From CAMFLJ01 sp963702555 (GTDB taxonomy: Bacteria > Actinomycetota > Acidimicrobiia > Acidimicrobiales > Acidimicrobilacustridaceae), in the NCBI GenBank assembly GCA_963702555.1, contig CAVPCW010000008.1, positions 248,001 through 312,000 on the forward strand: DNA of 64,000 nt, in the 5' to 3' direction. The notes beneath the pieces were generated by a model. It had not been told where the DNA came from, did not search any database, and worked only from the letters and a program-made list of their open reading frames with translations. Both the position numbers and the translations under genes were made by a program. This document shows, piece after piece, positions 43,173 to 52,085 of this stretch; position 1 is the stretch's first letter, and each line of letters starts with the position of its first letter.

Positions 43173-45461
43173 ATGCGGTTCGTCCACCTGGGCAGGTTCG
43201 TGATCCGCGCCCGGTGGTGGATCCTCGGCGCCGCCCTCGTCTTCTTCGTGGCCGCCGGCAGCTACGGCCTCGACGTGGCCTCCCGCCTCAGCTCCGGGGG
43301 CTTCTCCGACCCCGGCTCCCAGAGCGCCAAGGCCTCGGAGTACCTCACCGAGACCCTCGGCAGCGGCACCCCGAACGTGATCGTGCTCGTCACCCCGAAG
43401 GAGGGCACCACGGTCGACGACCCGGCCGTGGTCGCCGCCGGCGTGGCACTGACCCAGGAGCTCGCCGCCCAGCCCGGCGTCGACCAGGCCGCCTCCTACT
43501 GGACCCTCGGCAACGCGCCGCCGCTGCGCTCGGCCACCGGCTCGTCGGCGCTCGTGCTCGCCCAGACCAGCGGCGACGACGAAGAGGTGCGCGAGGAGGT
43601 CGCCGTGCTCTCGGAGAAGTTCTCCCGAGACGGCGACATCGTGGTCACCCGCGTCGGGGGCGTCAGCGAGGCGTTCCGGGAGGTCACCGACACCATCGAG
43701 CGCGACCTCCGCAAGGCCGAGCTGCTCGCCCTGCCGTTGACCCTGCTCGTGCTGCTCTTCGTGTTCCGCAGCGTGGTGTCGGCGCTGCTGCCGCTCGCCG
43801 TCGGGGCGCTCTCCATCGTCGGCACCATGACCGTCCTCAAGCTCCTGGCCGGCTCGACGACCGTCTCGATCTTCGCCCTCAACCTCACGACCGCGCTCGG
43901 GCTCGGCCTCGCCGTCGACTACTCACTGTTGTTGGTGTCTCGCCTGAGGGAGGAGCGCGCCCAGGGCCACTCCGCCGACGAGGCCGTCGTGCGCACCGTC
44001 GTCACCGCCGGGCGGGCGGTGGTGTTCTCCGGTCTCACCGTGGCCGTCTCGCTCGGCGCCCTGCTCGTGTTCCCGGTGCCGTTCCTGCGCAGCTTCGCCT
44101 ACGCCGGTATCGGCGTGGTGGCCATGGCCGTCATCGCCGCGGTGATCGTGCTGCCGGCGATGCTGGCCGCCCTCGGCGACCGCGTGAACAGCCTCGCCAT
44201 CCACGGCCGCCACCTCGAGGAGTCCGCCGCTCGCCCGCCCGAGCAGTCCCGCTGGTACCGCATCGCCCAGTTCGTCATGAAGCGGCCGGTCACCATCGGC
44301 GTGGTACTCATCTCACTGCTGCTGTTCATCGGGACGCCGGTGCTCCGCCTCGCCACCGGCACCGCCGACGACCGCGTGCTTCCCTCCAGCGCCGGGGCCC
44401 GCCAGGTCGGCGACCAGCTGCGCACCGACTACTCCTCCAAGGACATCGCCGCGCTGGCCGTGGTGTTCCCCGAGGGAACCCCCGACGACGCCCAGCTCGA
44501 GGCCTACGCCATCGCCCTCTCGCTCACCGAGGGCGTGAGCCGCGTCGACACCTCCACCGGCGTCTACGTGCAGGGCGTGAAGCTCACCGACGCCGCCATC
44601 ATCACCGACCGGTACCGCACCGACGCCGGGCCGTGGGTCTCGGTCGTGCCGTCGGTCGAGCCGCTGTCACCCGCCGGCGAGAAGCTCACCGGCGACGTGC
44701 GGGCCGTGGTGGCGCCGGTGCCCGTCCTCGTCGGCGGCACCGCCCCGCAGCTGGTCGACATGAAGGAGGCGGTGGTCGAGCGGCTGCCGTGGGCGGTCGC
44801 GGTGATCGCCCTCGCCACCTTCGTGCTGCTGTTCCTGAGCTTCGGCTCGGTGCTGGTGCCGATCAAGGCGCTGGTGCTCAACACGCTGTCGCTCAGCGCC
44901 ACCTTCGGGGCGATGGTCTGGATCTTCCAGGACGGCCACCTCTCCGGCCTCCTCGACTTCACGCCGACGGGCACGCTCGAGCTCACCATCCCGATCCTGA
45001 TGTTCTGCATCGCCTTCGGGCTCTCGATGGACTACGAGGTGTTCCTCCTCTCCCGCATCAAGGAGGAGCGCGACCGCTCCGGCGACAACGACCGCGCCGT
45101 CGCCATCGGCCTGGCCCGCACCGGGCGCATCATCACCGCGGCCGCGGCCACCATCTCGATCGTCTTCCTGGCCCTCGCCACCAGCTCGATCAGCCTCATC
45201 AAGCTGTTCGGCATCGGCCTCACCATCGCCGTGCTGGTCGACGCCACCCTCGTGAGGGCCACCCTCGTGCCCGCCTTCATGAAGCTGGCGGGCGACGCGA
45301 ACTGGTGGGCTCCCCGGTGGATGAAGCGGATCTACGAGCGGGCGGGCATGAGCGAGGCGGCGGCCGAGGCCGTCCTCGACCTCACCGACTCCAGGGTGAG
45401 CGGTCCGGCGATCGACGACCCGAGCGACGACCAGCCGGTCGGATCGAGCGCCCCCGCCTAG
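43173..45461 (+). CDS. MMPL-family RND transporter
   Basis: A 762-residue RND-type transporter of the MMPL family, which exports lipids such as mycolate or acyl glycolipids in relatives. One N-terminal helix (WWILGAALVFFVAAGSYGLDV), a periplasmic loop, helices 2-6 with GLGLAVDYSLLLVSRLREE, a second loop, and helices 8-12 with FGLSMDYEVFLLSRIKEERD form the duplicated layout. The Asp-Tyr pairs carry protons. AGGAGGT before ATG 43173 decides the start over 43083. It lies 82 bp upstream of oleA on the same strand, so it may move the olefin pathway's lipid product; this is inference. Confidence 0.93.
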   Translation: MRFVHLGRFVIRARWWILGAALVFFVAAGSYGLDVASRLSSGGFSDPGSQSAKASEYLTETLGSGTPNVIVLVTPKEGTTVDDPAVVAAGVALTQELAAQPGVDQAASYWTLGNAPPLRSATGSSALVLAQTSGDDEEVREEVAVLSEKFSRDGDIVVTRVGGVSEAFREVTDTIERDLRKAELLALPLTLLVLLFVFRSVVSALLPLAVGALSIVGTMTVLKLLAGSTTVSIFALNLTTALGLGLAVDYSLLLVSRLREERAQGHSADEAVVRTVVTAGRAVVFSGLTVAVSLGALLVFPVPFLRSFAYAGIGVVAMAVIAAVIVLPAMLAALGDRVNSLAIHGRHLEESAARPPEQSRWYRIAQFVMKRPVTIGVVLISLLLFIGTPVLRLATGTADDRVLPSSAGARQVGDQLRTDYSSKDIAALAVVFPEGTPDDAQLEAYAIALSLTEGVSRVDTSTGVYVQGVKLTDAAIITDRYRTDAGPWVSVVPSVEPLSPAGEKLTGDVRAVVAPVPVLVGGTAPQLVDMKEAVVERLPWAVAVIALATFVLLFLSFGSVLVPIKALVLNTLSLSATFGAMVWIFQDGHLSGLLDFTPTGTLELTIPILMFCIAFGLSMDYEVFLLSRIKEERDRSGDNDRAVAIGLARTGRIITAAAATISIVFLALATSSISLIKLFGIGLTIAVLVDATLVRATLVPAFMKLAGDANWWAPRWMKRIYERAGMSEAAAEAVLDLTDSRVSGPAIDDPSDDQPVGSSAPA

Positions 45462-45543
45462 GGGCCCGGCGGCGCCGGTCCGGGCCATGACGCCCGTCAC
45501 CCGCCCCCGGCAACGATCCGGAGTTGCCGTACCCTTGGATCGC

Positions 45544-46545
45544 ATGCGCTTCTCGAACACCCACGTCCTCTCGGTGGCCCACGCTGAGGCCCCTGAAGTC
45601 GTGACGTCGGCGTGGATCGACGAACAGTTGGCGGAGACCTACGAGCGGGTCGGCGTTCGCCCGGGCCTGCTGGCCGACCTGGCCGGCATCATCGAGCGCC
45701 GTTGGTGGCCCGAAGGCACGACCTTCGACGAGGCCGCTGCCATCGCCGGCCGCAAGGCCATCGCCGACGCCGGGGTCGATCCCGCCGAGATCGACCTCCT
45801 CATCTCCACGTCGGTCTGCAAGCACAACCTCGAGCCGTCGGTCGCCTGTGCCGTGCACGACCACCTCGGCCTCGCCGACACGTGCCGCAACTTCGACCTC
45901 GGCAACGCCTGCCTCGGCTTCATCAACGCCATGGACGTCGCCGCCATGGCCATCGAGGCCGGTCACGCCCGCTACGTCCTCATCGTCGACGGCGAAGGCA
46001 GCCGCATCCCCCAGCAGCTCACCATCGACCGCCTCGCCTCACCCGACGCCACCGTCGCCGACGTGTTCGAGAACTTCGCCACCCTCACCCTCGGCTCCGG
46101 CGCTGCCGCCATGGTGCTCGGCCCGCCCCGGCCCGGGGGCCACGCCTTCACCGGCAGCGTCTCGCGCGCCGCCACCCGCCACAACGACCTCTGCGTCGGC
46201 GGGCTCGAGGGCATGCGCACCGACACCGCCGCCCTGCTCGCCGCCGGCCTCGAGCTGGCCGCCGACACCGTCGCCGCCGCCGACGCCGAAGGGCTGGAGT
46301 GGCGGGGCTGCGACATGTACGTCATGCACCAGGTGTCGTCGGTCCACACCAACAAGATGTGCGAGATCATCGACGTCGACCCGGCGACGGTGCCGCTCAC
46401 CTACCCGACCCTCGGCAACATGGGCCCCGCCGCCGTGCCGTACACCCTCTCTATGGTCGCCGATCAGCTGAAGCCCGGCGACCGCATCCTGCTGTGCGGC
46501 ATCGGGTCCGGCCTCAACTGCTCGCTCGCCGAACTGATCTGGTGA
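45544..46545 (+). CDS. oleA: OleA: acyl-CoA head-to-head condensing thiolase
   Basis: A 333-residue KAS III-like enzyme that joins two fatty acyl-CoAs to a 2-alkyl-3-ketoacid, the first step of long-chain olefin/beta-lactone synthesis. Catalytic Cys123 lies in GNACLGF, His262 in MYVMHQVSSVH and Asn292 in TLGNMGP. Glu97 in KHNLEPS matches the catalytic base that sets OleA apart from FabH. ATG 45544 follows TACCCT by 8 nt, so the leader is minimal. Its stop overlaps the oleBC start by 4 nt (GTGA). Good agreement with OleA in length. Confidence 0.93.
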   Translation: MRFSNTHVLSVAHAEAPEVVTSAWIDEQLAETYERVGVRPGLLADLAGIIERRWWPEGTTFDEAAAIAGRKAIADAGVDPAEIDLLISTSVCKHNLEPSVACAVHDHLGLADTCRNFDLGNACLGFINAMDVAAMAIEAGHARYVLIVDGEGSRIPQQLTIDRLASPDATVADVFENFATLTLGSGAAAMVLGPPRPGGHAFTGSVSRAATRHNDLCVGGLEGMRTDTAALLAAGLELAADTVAAADAEGLEWRGCDMYVMHQVSSVHTNKMCEIIDVDPATVPLTYPTLGNMGPAAVPYTLSMVADQLKPGDRILLCGIGSGLNCSLAELIW

Positions 46546-48950
46546 ACACGGAGGCCGGGGGGCCCAGCATCCGGCAGCTGAAGGGGTGGGGGCTCGACCC
46601 CGACTGGTCGCGGGTCGTGGGGTTCGAGACCCCCGACGGTCGCGGCGTGTCGTGGCACGTCCTCGACAACGGCGCCGAGCCCGTGCGCGGCACCCTCGTG
46701 TGCACCCACGGCAACCCCACCTGGTCCTACATCTGGCACCAGTTCCTCGCCCTCGCCCCCGACGGCTGGCGCGTCGTCGCCGTCGACCAGAGCGGCATGG
46801 GCTTCTCGAACCGGGGCACGCCCCGCGTGCTGGCCGAGCGCATCGACGAGCTCGTGGCGTTCTGCGAGACCCACACCACCGGCCCGATCGTCATGGCCGC
46901 CCACGACTGGGGCGGCCCCGTCACCGTCGGCGCCGCCGCCCGTCTCGACTGCCGGGCCCTCGTGCTCACCAACACCGCCGTCGCGCTTCCCGACGGCGTG
47001 AAGGTGCCTCCGCTCATCGCCGCCGCCCGCTCGGCCGTGCGGGTCGTGTGTGAGCAGACCCCGGTGTTCGTCGAGGGAACCGCCCAGATGACCGGCCGCG
47101 AGCACCGCGCCGCGCTGCGGGCGCCGTACCGCAGCCGGGCCCGCCGCCACGCCGTCGCCGAGTTCGTCGCCGACATCCCCGTCGGCCCCGACGACCCGTC
47201 GTGGACGGCGCTCGAGGGTGTGGCCGAGGCCTTCGGTGCGTTCGAGGGGCCGGTGCTGCTGGCGTGGGGCGGGCGCGACCCCGTCTTCCACGAGCGCTTC
47301 CTCGCCGACCTCCAGCAGCGGGCCCCCCACGCCCAGGTCCAGGTCTTCCCCGAGGCCGCCCACCTCGTCACCCTCGACGCCCCCGTCGCCGAGGTGGCGT
47401 GGGAGTGGCTCACCGGCCTCGACACCGGAACCGGCGCCGTGACCGACACCGCCGAGTCGTCCGCGGTAGCGGTCGAGGGCTTCCGGCCCGTCACCGCCGC
47501 GCTGGTCGAACACGCCGACGACACCGCCGTCGCCTTCTCCGGGCCCGGCGGTACCCGCACGTGGCGCCAGCTCGCCGACCACGCCCGCCACATCGCCGGC
47601 CGCCTGCTCGCCGACGGCCTGGCCCCCGGCGACCGCGTGGCCCTGCTCGTGCCGCCGAGCGCCGACTGCCTCGCCGCCGCCTACGGCATCTGGTTGGCCG
47701 GGGGAGTGGTGGTGGCCGTCGACTCCCAGCTCGGCCTGCGCCCCATGCGGCGGCTGCTGCGGGGCGCCACCGTGCAGTGGACGATGGGCACCGCGAAGAC
47801 CGTGCGCCTGGCCCGGGCCCTCGGCCTCACGCCGGGCGCGACCCACGTCGTCGTCCCCGACGCCCCCATGTCCGGAGCAGTGTTCACGGCGTCGACCGCG
47901 GCCCTGCCCGTGCTCGACCCCGACGCGCTCGCCGCAGTCGTGCACACCTCCGGCGCCACCGGCCCGGCCAAGCCGGTGCGCTACACCCACGCCGCCCTCG
48001 CCGCCCAGCGCGACACCATCCTCGGGCAGTTCCCGATCGGGGCGTTCACCACCTCGTTCGCCCCCTTCATGCTCGTCGGCCCCGCCCTCGGCCTGGCGTG
48101 CAGCCTCCCCGACGACGTCACCCCCGGGGCCCTCGACTTCGACGCCTTCGCCGCCGCCTCGGCCGCGGCCGGCACCACCACCGCCTGGCTGTCGCCCGCC
48201 GCCGCCCAGCGCATCGTCGAGACCGCCGCGGGCCGCACCGCCCCGATGGAGCTGGTGATGCTGGCCGGCGCCCCGGTGCTGCCCTCGTTGGCCGAAGGGA
48301 TGGCCACGGTCACCTGCGCCGACGTCCGCGCCCCCTACGGGATGACCGAAGCCCTGCCCCTCACCGACGGCACCACGCCCTCGGCCACCGGGCCCCACGG
48401 CGGCACCTGCACCGGCCGACCGCTCGCCGGCGTCGAGGTCGTGGTCGACGAGCTCGAACCGGGCTCGGTGTGGGGTGAGATCCTCGTGTCGGCCGCGTGG
48501 ATGCGGGCGGGGTACGACCGGCGGTGGGCCCTCAACCGCGACGCCACCACCGTGCTCGACGGGCGCCCGTTCCACCGCACCGGCGACGTCGGCTACCTCG
48601 ATGACGACGGCCGCCTGTTCCAGCTCGGCCGACGCATGCACGTCCTCACCACCGCCGCCGGTCCGCTCGCCTGCGTCGTGCCCGAGCAGCAGGTGCTCGC
48701 CGGCACCGGCCGCACCGCGGCAGCCGTGGGCGTGGGCCCGACCGGCGCCCAGGTCCTGGTCGTGGTGGTCGACACCGACACCTCGCTCGGGCTCGCCGAC
48801 CTCGCCACCACCGCCGCCGTGCGCGCCGCGTGCGCGACCCCCGTGGCCGCCGTGCTCGCCGGCCGCCTGCCCGTCGACGTGCGCCACCGCACCAAGGTCG
48901 ACCGCGTCACGCTGGCCGCCGACGCCACCTCGCTGCTGGCCGGGCGTTGA
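46542..48950 (+). CDS. oleBC: OleBC fusion: beta-lactone decarboxylase and beta-lactone synthetase
   Basis: An 802-residue fusion. OleB (about 10-295) is a haloalkane-dehalogenase-like hydrolase with HGNPTW (56-61), nucleophile Asp122 in HDWGG and His274 in EAAHLV; it decarboxylates the beta-lactone to the olefin. OleC (about 311-802) is an AMP-forming ligase-like beta-lactone synthetase with TSGATGPAKPV (469-479), APYGMTEALPL, HRTGDVGYLDDDGRLFQLGRR and RTKVDRV. Both active sites look intact. Fused OleBC is known in actinobacteria. Translation is coupled to oleA (GTGA) and oleD starts 1 nt after the stop. Confidence 0.92.
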   Translation: MNTEAGGPSIRQLKGWGLDPDWSRVVGFETPDGRGVSWHVLDNGAEPVRGTLVCTHGNPTWSYIWHQFLALAPDGWRVVAVDQSGMGFSNRGTPRVLAERIDELVAFCETHTTGPIVMAAHDWGGPVTVGAAARLDCRALVLTNTAVALPDGVKVPPLIAAARSAVRVVCEQTPVFVEGTAQMTGREHRAALRAPYRSRARRHAVAEFVADIPVGPDDPSWTALEGVAEAFGAFEGPVLLAWGGRDPVFHERFLADLQQRAPHAQVQVFPEAAHLVTLDAPVAEVAWEWLTGLDTGTGAVTDTAESSAVAVEGFRPVTAALVEHADDTAVAFSGPGGTRTWRQLADHARHIAGRLLADGLAPGDRVALLVPPSADCLAAAYGIWLAGGVVVAVDSQLGLRPMRRLLRGATVQWTMGTAKTVRLARALGLTPGATHVVVPDAPMSGAVFTASTAALPVLDPDALAAVVHTSGATGPAKPVRYTHAALAAQRDTILGQFPIGAFTTSFAPFMLVGPALGLACSLPDDVTPGALDFDAFAAASAAAGTTTAWLSPAAAQRIVETAAGRTAPMELVMLAGAPVLPSLAEGMATVTCADVRAPYGMTEALPLTDGTTPSATGPHGGTCTGRPLAGVEVVVDELEPGSVWGEILVSAAWMRAGYDRRWALNRDATTVLDGRPFHRTGDVGYLDDDGRLFQLGRRMHVLTTAAGPLACVVPEQQVLAGTGRTAAAVGVGPTGAQVLVVVVDTDTSLGLADLATTAAVRAACATPVAAVLAGRLPVDVRHRTKVDRVTLAADATSLLAGR

Positions 48951-48951
48951 C

Positions 48952-49914
48952 GTGAAGGTCCTGGTCACCGGCGCCACCAGCCTCCTCGGCAGGACCGTCG
49001 CCCTGCAGCTCGCCGAACGGGGCGACGAGGTGACGTGCTTCCAGCGCCGGCCGAGCGCCACCGGCCTCACCGACGCCCTCGGCGACATCACCGACGCCGC
49101 TGCTGTGCGCCGCGCCGCGGACGGTCACGACGCCGTCGTGCACCTCGCCGCCCTCGTGGCGCCCCGGGCCCCCTGGCGCCGCTTCGCCGAGGTCAACATC
49201 CAGGGCTCGTCCCATGTCGTCGAGGCCGCCGCCGACTGCGGTCGCCTCGTGCACATCTCCACCCCGTCGGTGGCGTTCGACAACCACGCCGCCATGGGCC
49301 CGGGCGCCGAGCCGCCCCGCTACCTCGGGCGCGACGGCTATGCCCGCTCCAAGGCCATCGCCGAGCGGCTCGTGCTGTTGACCTCCACCGTGCCGACGGT
49401 CGTGCTCCGCCCCCATCTCGTGTGGGGACCGGGCGACACCCAGCTCGTCGGCCGCATCGTCGACCGCGCCCGCGCCGGCCGCCTCGCCCTGCCCCGCGGC
49501 GGTGCCGCCCTCGTCGACTCGACCTACATCACCGACGCGGCCTCGGCGGTCGTGGCCGGCCTCGACGCCACCGCCGACCCCGACAGCCCCGCCCTCGGCC
49601 AGGCCTGGGTCGTGTCGGCCGGCGACCCCCGCCCCGTGCGCGACCTCGTCGCCGCCATCCTCGCCGCCGCGGGCGTCGAGCCCCGCTGGCGAGACACCCC
49701 CGGGGTGGTGGCCTCGGCCGCCGGTGCCGTGGTCGGGGCGCTGTGGCCCGGCAGCGAGCCGCCGCTCACCCACTTCGCCGCCCGCCAGCTCACCGTCGCC
49801 CACTGGTTCGACCAGCGCCGCACCTGCGAGGTCCTCGGCTGGGAGCCCACGGTGGGCCTCGACGCCGGCTTCGCCGAGCTCACCCGCTGGTACGCCGAGC
49901 ACCCCAACGCCTAG
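48952..49914 (+). CDS. oleD: OleD: NAD(P)H-dependent 2-alkyl-3-ketoacid reductase
   Basis: A 320-residue extended short-chain dehydrogenase that reduces the OleA product to the 2-alkyl-3-hydroxyacid. VTGATSLLGRTVA (5-17) is the cofactor site, with an Arg-Arg after strand 2 (FQRRPS) favouring NADPH. VVHLAALV, Ser/Thr of HISTPSVAF and YARSKAIAE (Tyr/Lys) complete the active site. The 3-beta-HSD-like C-terminus is present. It begins 1 nt after oleBC, so the order is oleA-oleBC-oleD and all four activities are encoded. The next genes (vapBC) have their own promoter. Confidence 0.92.
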   Translation: MKVLVTGATSLLGRTVALQLAERGDEVTCFQRRPSATGLTDALGDITDAAAVRRAADGHDAVVHLAALVAPRAPWRRFAEVNIQGSSHVVEAAADCGRLVHISTPSVAFDNHAAMGPGAEPPRYLGRDGYARSKAIAERLVLLTSTVPTVVLRPHLVWGPGDTQLVGRIVDRARAGRLALPRGGAALVDSTYITDAASAVVAGLDATADPDSPALGQAWVVSAGDPRPVRDLVAAILAAAGVEPRWRDTPGVVASAAGAVVGALWPGSEPPLTHFAARQLTVAHWFDQRRTCEVLGWEPTVGLDAGFAELTRWYAEHPNA

Positions 49915-49987
49915 GGCCCAGGGGTTGTCACACCCCCCCCGTAGGGTCGGGGGCGTGCGGCACGGGAGCAGTCGGACCGATGATCGC

Positions 49988-50024
49988 TACACCAATCGTA
50001 CACCTCACGTGTACGATTGGTGTA
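49988..50024. promoter_or_regulatory. vapBC operator-promoter palindrome
   Basis: A perfect inverted repeat with 16-bp arms, TACACCAATCGTACAC and its complement, and a 5-nt CTCAC spacer. The right arm ends on the A of the vapB ATG. It includes TACGAT (50012-50017), a -10-like box 6 nt before the ATG, so the operator covers the promoter of a leaderless transcript. Confidence 0.85.
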
Positions 50025-50236
50025 TGGGCAAGGTCCGCACCAACATCGAGATCGACGACGAGCCCCTCCGGGCGGTGATGCGCCGCTACGGGGTCCACAC
50101 CAAGACCGAGGCGGTCGACCTCGCTCTCCGCCACCTCGCCGGCCAGCCGATGACCACCGAGGAGGCGCTGGCCATGCGGGGCGCCGGGGCCATCGACGAG
50201 GTGCCGGCCGATCGCCCGCCCGCCACCGGCCGGTGA
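50024..50236 (+). CDS. vapB: VapB-type antitoxin
   Basis: A 70-residue antitoxin. The N-terminal MGKVRTNIEIDDEPLRAVMRRYGVHTKTEAVDLALRHLAG is a ribbon-helix-helix DNA-binding domain of the DUF2191/VapB group. The acidic tail (EEALAMRGAGAIDEV) would wrap the toxin. The ATG is directly at the end of a large palindrome and seems leaderless. Its stop overlaps the vapC GTG by 4 nt. Confidence 0.93.
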   Translation: MGKVRTNIEIDDEPLRAVMRRYGVHTKTEAVDLALRHLAGQPMTTEEALAMRGAGAIDEVPADRPPATGR

Positions 50237-50637
50237 TCCTGGTCGACACCTCGGCCTGGGTGGAGTTCGACCGGGGCACCGGCGGCCCGGTCGAGCGGCG
50301 CCTCGCCGAGCTCATCGAGGGCGAGGCCGACGTCGCCGTGACAGAGCCCGTCGTCATGGAGGTGCTGGCCGGCGCCCGCGACGATGCCCGCGCCCTCGAC
50401 CTCCAGCGCCTGATGGACCGCAACCGGTTGCTCCGCATCGATCCCGTCGTCGACTTCGCGGCCGCAGCAAGGATCTACCGCACCTGCCGCCGCTCCGGTG
50501 TCACTCCCCGCGGACTGCTCGACTGCGTCATCGCCTCGGTCGCCCTCCGGTGCGGGGCCACGTTGCTCACCGCCGACGCCGACCTGGTCCGGGTGGCCGG
50601 GGTGATGGGCATCGCCCTCGATCCGGCGTCGGTGTGA
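50233..50637 (+). CDS. vapC: VapC-type PIN-domain ribonuclease toxin
   Basis: A 134-residue PIN-domain RNase. The acidic metal-binding residues are Asp5 (LVDTSAW), Glu43 (VMEVLAG), Asp97 (LLDCVIA) and Asp115 (LTADADL), all intact. VapC toxins cleave tRNA or rRNA to stop growth. The GTG start is fused to the vapB stop (GTGA), and the autoregulated palindrome controls both. The RNA target cannot be read from sequence. Confidence 0.94.
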   Translation: MILVDTSAWVEFDRGTGGPVERRLAELIEGEADVAVTEPVVMEVLAGARDDARALDLQRLMDRNRLLRIDPVVDFAAAARIYRTCRRSGVTPRGLLDCVIASVALRCGATLLTADADLVRVAGVMGIALDPASV

Positions 50638-50867
50638 TCCGTCGGCGGGCCCGGCACGACAGTGCCGAGCGCATCGGCGCGCCTGCTCCGACCTTCATCC
50701 CCGGCCGCCATCTGCCGATGATCTCCTCACCGGCTGCGCTGGCCGACGCCGTCCGTACCCTCGCGGCCCGGGCCGTCCCCGGCACGACCGCCACCGACTG
50801 AGACACCACCACACCCGACGTCGCTCCCACCCGGGGCGCCGGTACGTTCGGGAACGGAGATGCACCG

Positions 50868-51320
50868 ATGAGCGACCACGCGATCCCGAGCTACGTGATG
50901 ATGATGGCGCCGACGCTCGACGCGCTCGAGAGCCTCGGCGGCACCGCCACCAGGGCCGAGCTCGACGCCGCCGTCGTCGCCCGCATGGGCCTCACCCCGG
51001 CCCAGCTCGCCGTCCAGATCAGCGGGTCCGACCAGCCCCGCTCGAAGGTCTCCCATCGCCTGGGCCTCGCCCGCACCCACCTCCGGAAGCTCGGCTACGT
51101 CGCTCGGCCCGAGCACGGTGTGTGGGCCCTCGAGCCGGCCAGCCGCTCGATCCTCGACCTCGACCGTGACGGTGCTGCCGCGGCCCTCCACGAGCAGGAC
51201 CTCGAGATCCGCAAGGCCGCCCGCCGCGAGCGCATCGCCGCCGGTCAGGCGCCGGGTCCCGAGGTCGAGCCGGGCGTCGAGCCCGACGAGCTCAGCGACA
51301 TCCTCAACGACTCGTACTGA
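50868..51320 (+). CDS. Mrr N-terminal-like winged-helix protein
   Basis: A 150-residue protein whose first 95 residues (MMMAPTLDALESLGGTATRAELDAAVV... RSKVSHRLGLARTHLRKLGYVARPEHGVWAL) match the Mrr_N winged helix, the DNA-recognition part of Mrr-type restriction enzymes. No nuclease domain follows; instead an acidic charged tail ends DELSDILNDSY. It may therefore be a regulator. GGAG precedes the ATG, and TACGTT 28 bp upstream may be its -10 box. Confidence 0.82.
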   Translation: MSDHAIPSYVMMMAPTLDALESLGGTATRAELDAAVVARMGLTPAQLAVQISGSDQPRSKVSHRLGLARTHLRKLGYVARPEHGVWALEPASRSILDLDRDGAAAALHEQDLEIRKAARRERIAAGQAPGPEVEPGVEPDELSDILNDSY

Positions 51321-51344
51321 CCTGTCGGCCTCGACGGCCGCAGC

Positions 51345-52085
51345 TCAGAGGATCGTCGGCAGCCCGATGCGCACGGCCACCGAGTCGGCGGCCACCACGT
51401 GCACCGGCGTGTCGTCGACCGGGTAGCCGGCGTCGCGCACCAGCCCGGCGTCGACCTCGACGCGCTCGCACGAGCGCAGTGACCACGGGGCATGGGCCAC
51501 CGGCGCCCACAGCGCCCGCTTCGCCGACCACCACGACCGGGCGTAGAGGGCGTAGCGCTCGGTGAGGAACTCCTCGAGCGGACCGGCATCGGCCAGGGGC
51601 CCGCCGACCTCGGCGTCGATGCGCCCGGTGGTGCCGTCGGACCGGTCGATCGACCACACCCGTCGACCCGGACCGTCGGCGGCGGAGCCGGTGATGCGGG
51701 CCGGAACGTAGGGGAGCGACCATGCGGCGCGGGCCACGGCGCTGCCGAGCCACGACGACGCGTCGAGGGTGTCGAACCAGACGCCCGGGCCCTTCGGGCC
51801 GGTCACGTAGGTGCGCACGTTGACCTCGCTGAACGACTCCGTCGTCGGGATCGCCGGGAGGCGTCGGCCCGCGGCCACGACCCGCAGCTCGCGCATCTCG
51901 AACGGCACGAGGCCCACCCACGCGGTGCCGTCGAAGACGTCGGCGTGGACGCCGGGCGGAAGGCGCCGCTCGACGACCTCGACGGGGACCGGCCAGTGGC
52001 ACCACACGATCGAGCTCCAGCGCTGGCCCATCACCTGGGGCCGGCCGAGTGGTCGGATCGTGGGCTCCCGGCCGGTGGCGGTCAC
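51345..52085 (-). CDS. DUF2071 protein (acetoacetate-decarboxylase-like fold)
   Basis: A 246-residue DUF2071 protein. WSSIVWCHWPVPVEVVERRLPPGVHADVFDGTAWVGLVPFEMRELRV is the family's opening, and YALYARSW and the C-terminal Ser/His-rich strands fit. Role unknown, although the fold resembles acetoacetate decarboxylase. The GTG start overlaps the upstream DCC gene stop (GTGA), so it is the second gene of a two-gene operon. Confidence 0.9.
   Translation of the reverse strand: MTATGREPTIRPLGRPQVMGQRWSSIVWCHWPVPVEVVERRLPPGVHADVFDGTAWVGLVPFEMRELRVVAAGRRLPAIPTTESFSEVNVRTYVTGPKGPGVWFDTLDASSWLGSAVARAAWSLPYVPARITGSAADGPGRRVWSIDRSDGTTGRIDAEVGGPLADAGPLEEFLTERYALYARSWWSAKRALWAPVAHAPWSLRSCERVEVDAGLVRDAGYPVDDTPVHVVAADSVAVRIGLPTIL

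Noticed and set aside
45612..46541. Upstream extension of the oleBC frame across oleA
   Set aside because: The extension is Arg-rich shadow sequence. OleB homology begins just after GTG 46542.
49919..49940. GGGGT/ACCCC stem after oleD followed by a C run
   Set aside because: Five-bp stem only; not convincing as a terminator.
50634..50801. 55-codon frame overlapping the vapC stop
   Set aside because: GTG overlap looks attractive, but there is no family match, no SD and a low-complexity Arg/Ala composition.
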